Both the position numbers and the translations under genes were made by a program. A model generated the notes under the pieces. It saw only the letters and a program-made list of their open reading frames with translations. It was not told the origin of the DNA and did not search any database. Of a stretch of DNA of 64,000 nt, positions 42,740-52,487 are shown piece after piece (within the stretch, counting starts at the first letter, position 1; the number at the start of each line of letters is the position of its first letter). The stretch is from Alphaproteobacteria bacterium (GTDB taxonomy: Bacteria > Pseudomonadota > Alphaproteobacteria > JAVJRE01). The stretch is from contig JAVJRE010000007.1 in assembly GCA_040218575.1 (NCBI GenBank), positions 496,001-560,000 of the forward strand, written 5' to 3'.

Positions 42740-45187
42740 CTAGGCGCGCAGGCGCTGGTTCCCCGGGTCGTGCGGCGATTCGGCGATGACCACCGCCTGA
42801 TGGCGCTTGCCCAGTATGTCGATTTCAAGCGTCGTGCCCACCGCCTCGGCGCCGGCCGCCACATAGGCCAGCGCAAGGCTCTGGCCCACCGTGTGGCCAT
42901 AGCCGCCGGCTGTCGCCCGCCCCACCATGCGGCCGTCCTTATAGACCGGCTCATTGCCGCGGGCGTCGGCCGGGCCGTCGGGATCCTTCTCATCCACCGC
43001 CACCGCCAGGGTGACGAAGCGGTTGGGGATGCCCGCCGCCAGTTGTTTCTGCAGCGCGGCGCGGCCGGTGAAGTCCCCCTTGTCGAGGCGGGCGAAACGG
43101 TCCAGCGACGCCTCCAGCGGGGTGTATTGCGTGGTCAGGTCCTGCCCCCACATGCGATAGCTCTTTTCCAGCCGCAGGCTGTCCATGGCCCGCATACCCA
43201 CCAGCGTCAGGCCGTGATCGTGCCCCGCCGCCATCAGCGCGTCAAAGATCACATGCTGCATTTCGATGGGGTGATGCAGCTCCCAGCCCAGCTCGCCGAC
43301 GAAATTGACCCGCATGGCGCGCAGCCGGGCCATGCCCACGTCGATCATCTGACCGCTCAGCCACGGGAAGGCGTTGCTCGACAGATCCGCATCGGTCACC
43401 TGGCGCAGTATGTCCCGCGACTTCGGGCCGGCCACAACCAGCACCCCATGGCTGGTGGTGATGTTCTCCACCCTGACGCTGCCGTCATCGGGCATTTCCT
43501 TCAGCAGCAGATCATGGTCATAGCGCTCCGCCGCGCCGCTGCTCACCAGATAGAAGGCCTGCGGCCCGTCGCGCATGATGGTGAACTCGCTGCGTACGCC
43601 GCCCGATGGCGTCAGGGCGTGGGTCAGGGCGATGCGTCCGTCGCGCTGCGGCAGGCGGTTGGCCACCAGCCGGTCGAGGAAGGCTTCCGCCCCCGCTCCC
43701 GTCACCTGGAACTTGGCGAAGCTGGTGATGTCGATAAGGCCGGCCGCCTGACGCAGGGCCTGGCACTCACGCCCCACCGCGGCGAAATAGTTGCTGCGAC
43801 GAAAGCTCCATGTGTCACGCCGCTCTTCGCCTTCCGCGGCGAACCAGTTGGGCCGCTCCCAGCCATAGCGCTGGCCCCAGACGGCGCCGGCGTTGTCCAG
43901 CTTGTGGTGGATCGGGCTGGTGCGGGCCGGCCGCGCCGCCGGCCGCTCCTCGTCCGGAAAGTGGATGGTGAAGACGTTCTCATATGCCTCCACGTTCTTC
44001 GCCACCGTATAGTTGCGGCTGGCATAGGCCCCGAAACGGCGCGGATCCATGGCCAGCATGTCCATGCTGGGCTCGCCGCCGACGATCCATTCGGCCAGCA
44101 CCTTGCCGGCGCCACCGGCCGCCGTGATGCCGAAGCTGAAGCCTTCCGCCAGCCAGAAGTTGGGCAGGCCATAGGCCGGGCCGATCAGCGGGCTGCCGTC
44201 CGGCGTATAGGGGATGGGACCGTTGACCGTCTCACGGATACCCACCTCACCGAGCATGGGCACCCGCTCGATGGCTGCCTCGATATAGGGGTCAAGCCGT
44301 TCCAGGTCCGGCGTCAGAAGCTGGCGGCCAAAGGCTGCCGGCACACCGTCCGCCGCCCATGCCTTGGCGCCTTTCTCATACGGCCCGACGATCAGGCCCT
44401 GCACTTCCTCGCGCAGGTAATAGGATTCGTCGCTCTCGCGCAGCACCGGCATCTCCGCCAGGCCCTGCGCCTTGCGCTCCAGCAGCTCGGGCACCGGCTC
44501 GGTGATAATGTACTGGTGCTCCACCGGGATGACCGGAATGTCCAGGCCGACCATGGCGGTCACCTGGCGCGCCCACGACCCCGTGGCGGTAATCACCGTA
44601 TCGGCGGTGATCTCGCCTTGACTGGTGGTGACCCGCCACTGCCGGTTGTGGCGGGCGATGGCGGTCACCTCGCAGGAGCGGCTGATCTCGGCGCCGCCGT
44701 CGCGGGCGCCGCGGGCCAGCGCCTGGGCCACGTCCACCGGCGCCACATGGCCGTCGTCCGGGTGGAACAGCGCGCCGATAATTCCGTCCATTTTCGCCAG
44801 CGGCCACAGGTCCGCCACCGCATCGGGACCGATTACCTCGAACGGCACGCCGATGGTGTTGGCCGTGCCGCAATAGGCCAGATACTCGTCCATGCGCGCC
44901 TTGGTCTTGGCCAGGCGCAGATTGCCGGTCTTGTGGAAACTGACCCCCTGGCCGGTTTCCTCCTGCAGGCGCTGATACAGGTCGATGGAATATTTATGCA
45001 GTTGGCCGACACTGTAGCTCATGTTGAACAGCGGCAGCAGGCCGGCCGCATGCCAGGTGGAGCCGTGGGTCAGGTCGCGCCGCTCCAGCAGCGCCACATC
45101 GCGCTTGCCGAGCTTCGCCAGATGATAGGCAACGGACAGGCCGACGATGCCGCCGCCGATGATTACGTATTCCGCATGGCTCTTCAT
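42740..45187 (-). CDS. FAD-dependent dimethylglycine/sarcosine dehydrogenase-like protein with C-terminal GcvT domain
   Basis: An 815-residue fusion. The N-terminal DAO-type FAD domain begins YVIIGGGIVGLSVAYHLAK; His46 in THGSTWHAAGL is where FAD is covalently attached in dimethylglycine dehydrogenase. The second half is an aminomethyltransferase (GcvT) domain (LIDITSFAKFQVTGAGAEAF, VNFVGELGWELHHPIE, LRLEKSYRMWG) that binds tetrahydrofolate and captures formaldehyde as methylene-THF. ATG 45187 overlaps the soxG stop (ATGA). In the operon it would demethylate dimethylglycine, or sarcosine, to the next lower amine. Confidence 0.88.
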   Translation of the reverse strand: MKSHAEYVIIGGGIVGLSVAYHLAKLGKRDVALLERRDLTHGSTWHAAGLLPLFNMSYSVGQLHKYSIDLYQRLQEETGQGVSFHKTGNLRLAKTKARMDEYLAYCGTANTIGVPFEVIGPDAVADLWPLAKMDGIIGALFHPDDGHVAPVDVAQALARGARDGGAEISRSCEVTAIARHNRQWRVTTSQGEITADTVITATGSWARQVTAMVGLDIPVIPVEHQYIITEPVPELLERKAQGLAEMPVLRESDESYYLREEVQGLIVGPYEKGAKAWAADGVPAAFGRQLLTPDLERLDPYIEAAIERVPMLGEVGIRETVNGPIPYTPDGSPLIGPAYGLPNFWLAEGFSFGITAAGGAGKVLAEWIVGGEPSMDMLAMDPRRFGAYASRNYTVAKNVEAYENVFTIHFPDEERPAARPARTSPIHHKLDNAGAVWGQRYGWERPNWFAAEGEERRDTWSFRRSNYFAAVGRECQALRQAAGLIDITSFAKFQVTGAGAEAFLDRLVANRLPQRDGRIALTHALTPSGGVRSEFTIMRDGPQAFYLVSSGAAERYDHDLLLKEMPDDGSVRVENITTSHGVLVVAGPKSRDILRQVTDADLSSNAFPWLSGQMIDVGMARLRAMRVNFVGELGWELHHPIEMQHVIFDALMAAGHDHGLTLVGMRAMDSLRLEKSYRMWGQDLTTQYTPLEASLDRFARLDKGDFTGRAALQKQLAAGIPNRFVTLAVAVDEKDPDGPADARGNEPVYKDGRMVGRATAGGYGHTVGQSLALAYVAAGAEAVGTTLEIDILGKRHQAVVIAESPHDPGNQRLRA

Positions 45188-45855
45188 GAGTCCCCCAATT
45201 CCCCACGGACCGGTCCGGCCGGTGCGGGCGGCAGCGGCCCTAGGCCGTGGGCGCGCCCGGCCTGGGCCAGCCAGCGCCACAGGCTGGCGGCAAACGACCG
45301 CCGCACATGGATATCAAATGTGTCCTGACCCGGCCCATCCAGCAACCGCAACGTCACATCGGCGCCGGCCAGCAGGCTACGGCGCGCCTCGCCCGGCCGG
45401 AAGGCACGGACGTGCAAATCCAGCGGACAGCCCTTGGACAGCACCAGCCGCGCCTCGTCTCCGGCCAGACGAATGATGGTCTCCGCCTCGCTGATGTCGG
45501 TGGCCGACCCGTGCTCTACATCAGCCAGCGCCTCACGCAACAGGCCGACCAGCGGTCCGCCGAACTTTGCGCCCGCGCCCGGGCCGGCTTGCGTGTGTCC
45601 GTCAGGCCCACGCACCAGCCACGTATCCCACGCCTGCCAAAGCAGGTGGCAATCGCTGCCTGTCGCCACATGGAACGGCTCCACCGGAGGTGCGGCGCCC
45701 AGCCCGTCGCGCACCGCCGTCACGAAGGCGGCGTCCGCCGGATCACCGCGCAGCACGACCTTCTCAACGTAGGCCACCTCACCCATGGCCAGCGGTCCGC
45801 CACCCGGCGGCGGCGGCGCATCGGCCAGCACCGTGTGACGCGATGCCTCAGCCAC
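45184..45855 (-). CDS. soxG: Sarcosine oxidase gamma subunit
   Basis: A 223-residue subunit of heterotetrameric sarcosine oxidase. Gamma subunits are poorly conserved; recognisable here are the region ATDISEAETIIRLAGDEARL, LVLSKGCPLDLHVRAFRPGE and the C-terminal DTFDIHVRRSFAASLWRWL. A GTG at 45855 overlapping the soxA stop by 8 bases gives the best start, in line with the tight coupling in this operon; an internal ATG at codon 24 is the alternative. The subunit packs against the alpha-subunit GcvT-like domain. An N-terminal proline-rich patch (APPPPGGG) is unusual. Confidence 0.82.
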   Translation of the reverse strand: MAEASRHTVLADAPPPPGGGPLAMGEVAYVEKVVLRGDPADAAFVTAVRDGLGAAPPVEPFHVATGSDCHLLWQAWDTWLVRGPDGHTQAGPGAGAKFGGPLVGLLREALADVEHGSATDISEAETIIRLAGDEARLVLSKGCPLDLHVRAFRPGEARRSLLAGADVTLRLLDGPGQDTFDIHVRRSFAASLWRWLAQAGRAHGLGPLPPAPAGPVRGELGDS

Positions 45856-48800
45856 GCAACCGCTCCCCGTCCGGGTCAACGAATACCGGTGTGGTGATCT
45901 GCACCGGGTGGGTGCCGTCGGCCAGCGCCGCATGGATCGTCTGGCCCAGGCGCGCCCGGCCGCCCTTGACCAGACCCAGCGCAATGGAACGGCCGAGACT
46001 GGGGCTCCGATAGCTCGACGTCACATGGCCCAGCATCGCCACCGGCGGCTCGGGCACTGTGGCCTCGGCCACCAGATGCACTCCCTCCTCCAGAACCAGG
46101 TCAGGGTCCAGCGTCTGCAGGCCGACAAGCTGTTTGCGGTCCTCGCGCTGCATGTCGGCGCGGAACAAAGAGCGGCGGCCGATGAAGTCCGGTTTGTTCA
46201 GATTGACCAGCCGCTCCAGGCCAAGATCCAAGGGCGTCACCGTGCCGTCGGTTTCCTGGCCGACGATGATATAGCCCTTCTCCGCCCGCAGCAGGTGCAT
46301 GGCCTCGGTGCCATAGGCGGTCAGGCCATGCGGCGCGCCGGCCTCCATCAGCGCCTGCCAGACGTGCCGGCCCCATGATGCGGGCACGTTGATCTCATAG
46401 CTCGCCTCGCCGGTGAAGCTGACGCGGAACAGGCGCGCCGGCACACCGGCGACGCGGCCTTCAGACAGGCTCATGTGGCGGAAGGCGGCGAAGTCCACGC
46501 CTTCGGTCAGCGGCTCCAGGATGGCCCGCGCCTTCGGTCCCGACAGGCTCATGACCGCCCACTGTTCAGTCACCGAAGCCACATGCACCCGCAGCGCCGG
46601 CCATTCCGTCTGCAGCCATTCCTCCAGCCAGGCCAGCACCCGCGCCGCGCCGCCGGTGGTGGTGGTCATGTGGAAATGATGCTCTCCCAGACGGGTGGTG
46701 ACGCCATCGTCCATCACCATGCCGTCCTCGCCCAGCATCAGGCCATAGCGCGCCCGGCCCACCGCCAGCGTCGACCAGCCATTGGTATAGACCCGGTTCA
46801 GCAGCTCGACCGCGTCCGGCCCCTGAATATCGATCTTGCCGAGGGTGGTGGCGTCCAGCAGCCCGGCCGCCCGCCGCGTCGCCAGCGCCTCGCGCTGCAC
46901 GGCCGCCGCCATGTCCTCGCCCGGCTCTGGATAGAACCAGGCGCGCTGCCACTGGCCGACCGGCTCAAAATGCGCGCCGGCGGCCACATGACAGACATGC
47001 AGTGGCGTCGTGCGCTCAGCATCGAACAGGGGCCCGACCCGCGACCCGGCCAGCGTACCGAAAGTCACCGGCGTATAGGGCGGACGGAAGGTGGTGGGCG
47101 GCAGATCACTCAGTGGCACACCGCTTTGCTCGGCGATGATGGCCAGCGCGTTGACATTGGCGGTCTTGCCCTGGTCCGTCCCCATGCCGGTGGTGGTATA
47201 GCGCTTGACGTGCTCCGTCGCGCGATAGCCTTCGCGCAGCGCCAGTTTCAGATCCTTGTCGGTGACGTCGTTCTGCAGATCCACAAAGGCCTTGCGCCCC
47301 TCCTCGCCGCCGGCCCGGGCGATCGCCGGCACAAACAGCGCCGGCCCGACCGGCGCTGGCCCGGCACTATCGTTTTCCACCGCCGGTGGCGCCAGCGCGG
47401 TCCCGTCGAATCCGGCCGCGGCGGCCGCCCTGTGGCCGGCCATAGCCGCTTCGGCCAGCGCCGCGCCAAGATCAAATGTGCCCGCGGCCGCCCCTACGGC
47501 GCGGCCGGCCTGGGCCATGCGCGCCGGCACCGGCGCACCGATGGTCTCGTCGTGGCGCAGGGTTCCCCGACCCTGTGACCATAGGTGCACCACCGGCGTC
47601 CAGCCGCCCGAGACCGCCAGCAGATCGGCCGGCCAGACCTCTTCCGCGCCACTCGGCTGACCTGCACTGTCGAGCTGCCGCACCCTGACCGCCTTCAGGC
47701 TCTTGCGCCCGTGGCTGCCGACCACCGCCGTGCCGTGCCGCACGACGATGCCCGCCGCCGTCACCTGCCGCGCCAGCCCGCCCGGCTCCGATCCCGCCGG
47801 CCGCATATCAAAGATCGCCGCCACCGCCACGCCGGCCGCCTGCAAATCCAGCGCCGCCCGGTAGGCGCTGTCATTGCCGGTGGCGACGATGGCGCGCCGC
47901 CCCGCCAGCACCCCGTAACGGTTGGCATAGGTGCGCGCCGCGTCGGCCAGCATCACACCCGGCCGGTCATTGTCGGCGAAGATCAGCGGCCGCTCGTGCG
48001 CCCCGCTGGCCAGGATCACCTGCCGCGTACGGACCAGCCACAGCCGCTGGCGCGGCACACCATCGCCGCGAGCCGCTGGCGGCAGGTGATCGCTCACACG
48101 CTCCGCCAGCACCAGATAATTACCGTGATGCCATGCCGCCGCCGTGGTCCGCGGCAGAACCGTCACGTCCGGCTGTCTGTCCAGCTCGGCCAGAACGTCA
48201 TCGCGCCACGCCCCCGGCGAGCGACCGCCGATGCGGGTGCCGTCACCGGCGCCATAGGCCAGGAGCCCGCCGCCGACCTCCGCCTGCTCATCGCAGACCA
48301 TGACCCGCGCACCGCTGCGTGCCGCCGCCAGCGTCGCCATAAGGCCCGCCGCGCCGCCGCCCACGACCAGCACGTCGCACCACACATGACGTTGTTCATA
48401 GCCCGGACCCAGGTCCGGATCGGCCAGCGTCGCCGCCTGCCCCAGACCAGCCATGCGGCGGATCATGCGTTCATAGAACGGCCACGCGCCGGCCGGCCAC
48501 ATGAAGGTCTTGTTGTAGAAGCCGGCCGGCAGCAGCGGCGACAGGCGGTCGGCCAGACCGCCGGTATCGAAACCAAGCGACGGCCAGCGGTTCTGGCTGA
48601 CCGCATCCAACCCGTCATGGATCTCCACCTGGGTGGCCCGCACATTGGGCTCGCGCCAGGCGCCGTCACCGATGGTCACCAGTCCGTTGGGCTCTTCCGC
48701 CCCGGCGCTGACGATGCCGCGCGGCCGGTGATACTTGAAGCTGCGGGCGACCAGTCGCACACCATTGGCCAGCAGTGCGCTGGCCAGGGTATCGCCGGCG

Positions 48801-48895
48801 AAGCCCTCGAACGCCCGCCCGTCGAAGCGAAAGGGCACCGGGCGCGTACGGTCGATGCGCCCGCCCGTTTGCCGGCGAAACGGCTGCCCGGTCAT
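45848..48895 (-). CDS. soxA: Sarcosine oxidase alpha subunit
   Basis: A 1015-residue multi-domain subunit. The N-terminal ferredoxin-like domain (VPFRFDGRAFEGFAGDTLAS, KYHRPRGIVSAGAEEPNGLV) is followed by an NAD-binding domain (VLVVGGGAAGLMATLAAARS) and a second nucleotide-binding part, then the C-terminal GcvT domain (LLDATTLGKIDIQGPDAVEL, VSFTGEASYEINVPA, ADKGYI-like LRAEKGYIIVGQETDG). It demethylates sarcosine to glycine and yields methylene-THF and hydrogen peroxide together with SoxB. ATG 48895 overlaps the soxD stop; the large in-frame upstream extension overlaps soxD and is rejected. Confidence 0.94.
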   Translation of the reverse strand: MTGQPFRRQTGGRIDRTRPVPFRFDGRAFEGFAGDTLASALLANGVRLVARSFKYHRPRGIVSAGAEEPNGLVTIGDGAWREPNVRATQVEIHDGLDAVSQNRWPSLGFDTGGLADRLSPLLPAGFYNKTFMWPAGAWPFYERMIRRMAGLGQAATLADPDLGPGYEQRHVWCDVLVVGGGAAGLMATLAAARSGARVMVCDEQAEVGGGLLAYGAGDGTRIGGRSPGAWRDDVLAELDRQPDVTVLPRTTAAAWHHGNYLVLAERVSDHLPPAARGDGVPRQRLWLVRTRQVILASGAHERPLIFADNDRPGVMLADAARTYANRYGVLAGRRAIVATGNDSAYRAALDLQAAGVAVAAIFDMRPAGSEPGGLARQVTAAGIVVRHGTAVVGSHGRKSLKAVRVRQLDSAGQPSGAEEVWPADLLAVSGGWTPVVHLWSQGRGTLRHDETIGAPVPARMAQAGRAVGAAAGTFDLGAALAEAAMAGHRAAAAAGFDGTALAPPAVENDSAGPAPVGPALFVPAIARAGGEEGRKAFVDLQNDVTDKDLKLALREGYRATEHVKRYTTTGMGTDQGKTANVNALAIIAEQSGVPLSDLPPTTFRPPYTPVTFGTLAGSRVGPLFDAERTTPLHVCHVAAGAHFEPVGQWQRAWFYPEPGEDMAAAVQREALATRRAAGLLDATTLGKIDIQGPDAVELLNRVYTNGWSTLAVGRARYGLMLGEDGMVMDDGVTTRLGEHHFHMTTTTGGAARVLAWLEEWLQTEWPALRVHVASVTEQWAVMSLSGPKARAILEPLTEGVDFAAFRHMSLSEGRVAGVPARLFRVSFTGEASYEINVPASWGRHVWQALMEAGAPHGLTAYGTEAMHLLRAEKGYIIVGQETDGTVTPLDLGLERLVNLNKPDFIGRRSLFRADMQREDRKQLVGLQTLDPDLVLEEGVHLVAEATVPEPPVAMLGHVTSSYRSPSLGRSIALGLVKGGRARLGQTIHAALADGTHPVQITTPVFVDPDGERLRG

Positions 48896-49275
48896 GGCCC
48901 GTCCTCGCCGTCGCCGGGCGGCGCCAGCGGCCGGTTGCCGGAGCCGAGCGCGGGTTCGCCCGACGGGGTCGCCGGCAGACGCGCCGTGCGCGCCAGCGCC
49001 GCAACCTCCGGCCGCGCCGCGTCCATGCCATAGAATGCCAGGAACTCGTCTGTCGCCGTGTTGCGCGCCGCATGAAACCACTTGCCGCAGCCATGGCTGT
49101 GGCACCAGCGTTCCAGATGCACCCCCTTGGGGTTTGACCGCATGAACAGATAATCGGCCCACTGGCCGTCATCCGGTTCGCTGGCCGCGTCCGGTCGGCG
49201 GATATGCGCTTCGCCGCCATGGCTGAACTCCGACCCGTCACGCGGGCCGCACCAGGGACAGGTGATCAGCAGCAT
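48892..49275 (-). CDS. soxD: Sarcosine oxidase delta subunit
   Basis: A 127-residue zinc subunit. The expected ligands are in place: Cys6 and Cys9 in ITCPWCGPRDGSEF, His59 and Cys63 in RWCHSHGCGKWF. The block ADYLFMRSNPKGVHLERW is the family hallmark. The C-terminal 30 residues are a proline/glycine-rich tail absent from shorter homologues. It lies between soxB (11 bases) and soxA (4-base overlap). Confidence 0.93.
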   Translation of the reverse strand: MLLITCPWCGPRDGSEFSHGGEAHIRRPDAASEPDDGQWADYLFMRSNPKGVHLERWCHSHGCGKWFHAARNTATDEFLAFYGMDAARPEVAALARTARLPATPSGEPALGSGNRPLAPPGDGEDGP

Positions 49276-49286
49276 CGAATGCTGCC

Positions 49287-50537
49287 CTAGTGCGCCACGG
49301 CGGCGGCGCCGTGCTCGGCCACCAGCCGGCCGCTGGAAAACCGCTCCAGGCTGTAGGCGGCGTTAAGCGGATGCGGCGCGTCGCGGGCGATGGTATGGGC
49401 GAAGACATGACCGCTGCCCGGCGTCGCCTTGAACCCGCCGGTGCCCCAGCCGCCATTGATATACAGGCCCTTGACGGGTGTCTTCGAGATGATCGGACTG
49501 GCGTCCGGCGCCACGTCCACGATGCCGCCCCACTGCCGCATCATGCGCAGCCGCCCGAACATGGGGAACAACTCGACGATGGCCCGTATGGTATCGGCCA
49601 CGACGTCAAAGCCGCCGCGCTGGGTGTAGGACACATAGGGGTCTATTCCGGCGCCGATGACCAATTCGCCCTTGTCCGACTGGCTGACATAGCCATGCAC
49701 CGCGTTGGACATGACCACCGTGTCCAGCACCGGCTTTACCGGCTCGCTGACCAGCGCCTGCAATGGATGGCTTTCCAGGGGCAGCCGCAGACCGGCCATG
49801 GTCGCCAGCACACTGGTGTGGCCGGCGGCGACGATTCCCACCTTGCCGGCGCGGATGCGGCCGCGCGTGGTCTCCACTCCCGCGACCCGCCCGTCCTGTA
49901 TGTGAAAACCGGTCACCTCGCAGTTCTGGATGATGTCCACGCCCCTGCGGTCGGCGCCGCGGGCATAGCCCCAGGCCACGGAATCATGGCGCGCCACGCC
50001 GCCACGCCGCTGCAGGGTGGCGCCGACCACCGGATAGCGGATGTCGGGCCGGGTATTCAGCGGCGGACAGAAGGCGGCGCAGCCGGCCCGGTCGAGCCAT
50101 TCGGAGTCGATGCCGTTCAGGCGATTGGCGTGCACCCGGCGGCGCAGGTCGCGCGCTTCATGCTGGTCATGGGCCAGGTTCATCACGCCGCGCTGGCTCA
50201 GCATAATGTTGAAGTTAAGCTCCTGACTCAGTCCCTCCCACAGTTTGAGCGCGTGCTCGTACAGGTGGGCGCTTTCGTCGAACAGGTAGTTGGAGCGGAT
50301 GATGGTGGTGTTGCGGCCCGTATTGCCGCCGCCGATCCAGCCTTTCTCCAACACCGCCACATTGGTGATGCCATGCTCCTTCGCCAGATAGTAGGCGGTG
50401 GCCAGGCCGTGGCCGCCGCCACCGACGATCACCGCGTCATAGGATGGCGCCGGGTCAGGCTCGCGCCACGCCGGCCGCCAGCCCTGATGGCCGTTCAGCG
50501 CGTGCCGCAGCAGCGAGAGGAAAGAGTAGCGGTCCAT
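49287..50537 (-). CDS. soxB: Sarcosine oxidase beta subunit
   Basis: A 416-residue FAD/FMN subunit of the usual family length. [21 protein letters not shown] (shown from residue 33) binds [20 protein letters not shown] is the family block, and His184 in [10 protein letters not shown] is the expected covalent FMN attachment site. [19 protein letters not shown] is the C-terminal FAD motif. It oxidises sarcosine at the non-covalent FAD. ATG 50537 begins the well-known [18 protein letters not shown]; longer in-frame starts run into the repeat-bearing gap. First gene of soxB-D-A-G and the two flavoprotein demethylases. Confidence 0.95.
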   Translation of the reverse strand: MDRYSFLSLLRHALNGHQGWRPAWREPDPAPSYDAVIVGGGGHGLATAYYLAKEHGITNVAVLEKGWIGGGNTGRNTTIIRSNYLFDESAHLYEHALKLWEGLSQELNFNIMLSQRGVMNLAHDQHEARDLRRRVHANRLNGIDSEWLDRAGCAAFCPPLNTRPDIRYPVVGATLQRRGGVARHDSVAWGYARGADRRGVDIIQNCEVTGFHIQDGRVAGVETTRGRIRAGKVGIVAAGHTSVLATMAGLRLPLESHPLQALVSEPVKPVLDTVVMSNAVHGYVSQSDKGELVIGAGIDPYVSYTQRGGFDVVADTIRAIVELFPMFGRLRMMRQWGGIVDVAPDASPIISKTPVKGLYINGGWGTGGFKATPGSGHVFAHTIARDAPHPLNAAYSLERFSSGRLVAEHGAAAVAH

Positions 50538-50578
50538 GGCCGATTTGGTAGCACGGGCCGGGCCCTGCCAAAACGCCG

Positions 50579-50608
50579 CCCGGCTGCGCGCGGCCCGGCT
50601 GCGCGCGG
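50579..50608. repeat. Two perfect tandem 15-bp repeats upstream of soxB
   Basis: CCCGGCTGCGCGCGG occurs twice without interruption (50579-50593 and 50594-50608). It lies directly beside the 13-bp repeat array in the gap between soxB and the second mttB, 42 bases upstream of the soxB start. Confidence 0.9.
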
Positions 50609-50660
50609 CCCCGCCGTATGGCCCCGTCGCATGGCCCCGCCGCATGGCTCCGTCGCGTGG
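50609..50660. repeat. Four tandem 13-bp repeats in the divergent soxB/mttB2 promoter region
   Basis: Four consecutive 13-bp units: CCCCGCCGTATGG, CCCCGTCGCATGG, CCCCGCCGCATGG and CTCCGTCGCGTGG. The consensus is CCCCGYCGCATGG. Together with the adjoining 15-bp pair they span 82 bases of the 285-base gap between soxB and mttB2. Iterated units of this size could be repressor or activator sites, or slippage products. Confidence 0.88.
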
Positions 50661-50682
50661 CTGTGACGGAGCGCCCCGGGCT

Positions 50683-50700
50683 CTGTCGGAAACCGGACAG
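50683..50700. promoter_or_regulatory. Candidate palindromic operator CTGTC-N8-GACAG
   Basis: Perfect 5-bp half-sites CTGTC (50683-50687) and GACAG (50696-50700) with an 8-base spacer GGAAACCG lie between the divergent soxB and mttB2 genes. A partial version, CTGTC-N8-GACGG, sits between the corrinoid operon and mttB1. The spacing suits a dimeric regulator such as the GbdR-like protein encoded at 30416, but no binding site is established here. Confidence 0.35.
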
Positions 50701-50822
50701 TCCTTGCCGCACACAAGCCATTCCTCATGACCTGCCTTCACGATTGTTGAACCAGGCAGCACCAGACCGCTCGCGGCCCAGGCCCGCACCCGACCAACCG
50801 CCCTGCAACAGCGAGATACCTC

Positions 50823-52409
50823 ATGGTTTCCGACGCCAGCACCAAGGCTCCCGACGGCGAACGCGGTCGCGGCCGCTCCAGCCGGCCGGTCCGCGCCCGC
50901 TCGCGCGGCGGGCCGCGCAAGACCGGGCTGTTCAACCAATTGCCCTGGCGCAATGTGGTGCGGCCCTACAAGCCGGTGGAGGTCTTCTCCGAGGACCAGA
51001 TCGAGGCCATCCACAACAACTCCATGCGTATTCTGGAAGAGCTGGGCATCGAGTTCATGGACCCGGTGACCCTGGATATGCTGCGCAAGGCCGGCGCCGA
51101 TGTGAACGACTCCACCGGGCTGGTCAAGTTCGACCGCGCCATGGTCATGGAGTATGTGGCCAGGGCGCCCAGCACCTTCACGCTGACGTCGCGCAACCCG
51201 GAGCGGCGGCTGACCATCGGCGACAACAGCGTCGTCTTTTCCCTGATGGCCGGTGCGGCCAGCGTGCACGATGCCGAACGCGGCCGCCGCCCTGCCAACT
51301 TCAAGGATTTTGAGAACATTCTGCGCATCGCCCAGCAGCTCAACTGCATCCACTATGTGGGCAACCAGGTCATCGCGCCCATCGATCTGCCGGCAGAAAG
51401 CCGCCATCTGGACTGCTACTTCGCCAACCTGACCCTGACCGACCGCAGCTATCACACCACCGCCATCGGCGCCAACCGCGCCATGGACGGCATTAACATG
51501 ATGGCCATTTCCCGTGGCATGACCGTGGATGAGATGGCCAAGGACCCCGGTGTCACCACGGTCATCTCGGTCAATTCGCCGCGCCGCTTCGACGGCCCCA
51601 TGGCCGAGGGCCTGGTCGCCATGGCCAAGGCCGGCCAGCCGTCGATCATCACGCCCTTCACCCTGATGGGCGCCATGACGGCGGTGTCTATACCGGCCGC
51701 CCTGTCACAGCAGAACGCGGAGGCCCTGACCGGCGTGGTGCTGAGCCAGATCGCCGCCCCCGGCTCGCCTGTGGCCTATGGCTGCTATGTGTCGGACGTG
51801 GACATGAAATCGGGCGCGCCGGCCTTCGGCACGCCGGAATACATGGTTGCCGCCATGGGCGGCGGCCAGTTGGCGCGCCGCTACAACCTGCCCTACCGCT
51901 CGTCCAATGCCTGTTCGGCCAACACGGTGGACGCCCAGGCCGCCTATGAGTCGCTCAATTCGCTGTGGGGCGCGGTGCTGGGCGGCGCCAACATCGTCTA
52001 TCAGGGGGCCGGCTGGATGGAAGGTGGCCTGCTCTTCTCCTACGAGAAACTGATGCTCGACGCCGAGTTGATCCAGCAGGTCATGGAGTTTCTTAAGCCG
52101 GTCAAGTTCGACGAGGACGAGCTGGGCTTCGAGGCCATCAAGGGTGTCAAGCCGGGCGGGCATTTCTTTGGCGAGCCCCACACCATGGCGCGCTACGAGA
52201 CGGCCTTCTACGCGCCCTTCCTGTCGGACTGGCGCAACTATGAGAACTGGGAAATCGCCGGCGGCCTGACCGCCACCCAGCGCGCCACCGCCCTGTGGAA
52301 GCAGCTCCTGGACGAATATGAAGAGCCCGCCATGGCGGTCGACCGCCGCGAGGAACTGGCGGCCTATGTGGCAAAGCGCAAGGAAGAGATCGCCAAAGAC
52401 GGGATTTAG
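50823..52409 (+). CDS. MttB-superfamily methyltransferase 2 (non-pyrrolysine)
   Basis: A 528-residue TIM-barrel methyltransferase homologous to the proteins at 37572 and 60883. Characteristic stretches: [80 protein letters not shown] and the end [17 protein letters not shown]. It ends in TAG at full family length, so no pyrrolysine readthrough is implied. The first 35 residues are an Arg-rich tail. It is divergent from soxB across the repeat region and would probably use the single corrinoid carrier at 36551. The substrate is unknown; its divergence from the first paralogue suggests a different methylated amine. Confidence 0.88.
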   Translation: MVSDASTKAPDGERGRGRSSRPVRARSRGGPRKTGLFNQLPWRNVVRPYKPVEVFSEDQIEAIHNNSMRILEELGIEFMDPVTLDMLRKAGADVNDSTGLVKFDRAMVMEYVARAPSTFTLTSRNPERRLTIGDNSVVFSLMAGAASVHDAERGRRPANFKDFENILRIAQQLNCIHYVGNQVIAPIDLPAESRHLDCYFANLTLTDRSYHTTAIGANRAMDGINMMAISRGMTVDEMAKDPGVTTVISVNSPRRFDGPMAEGLVAMAKAGQPSIITPFTLMGAMTAVSIPAALSQQNAEALTGVVLSQIAAPGSPVAYGCYVSDVDMKSGAPAFGTPEYMVAAMGGGQLARRYNLPYRSSNACSANTVDAQAAYESLNSLWGAVLGGANIVYQGAGWMEGGLLFSYEKLMLDAELIQQVMEFLKPVKFDEDELGFEAIKGVKPGGHFFGEPHTMARYETAFYAPFLSDWRNYENWEIAGGLTATQRATALWKQLLDEYEEPAMAVDRREELAAYVAKRKEEIAKDGI

Positions 52410-52487
52410 GACGGAAAGCGGTCGCCATCCCGCCGGAAAATACCCATCCGCTATGGAGCCGACGGCGCCGTCAACCTTCCGCGCGCC

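Noticed and set aside
42770-45328. 852-codon open frame on the plus strand opposite the dimethylglycine-dehydrogenase-like gene
   Set aside because: It is the antisense shadow of a well-supported gene in GC-rich DNA; the translation is rich in Arg, His, Gln and Ala with no domain motif.
47585-49033. 482-codon open frame on the plus strand
   Set aside because: Antisense to soxA, which has complete domain motifs.
50579-50660. CRISPR array
   Set aside because: The units are 13-15 bp, directly abutting, with no spacers.
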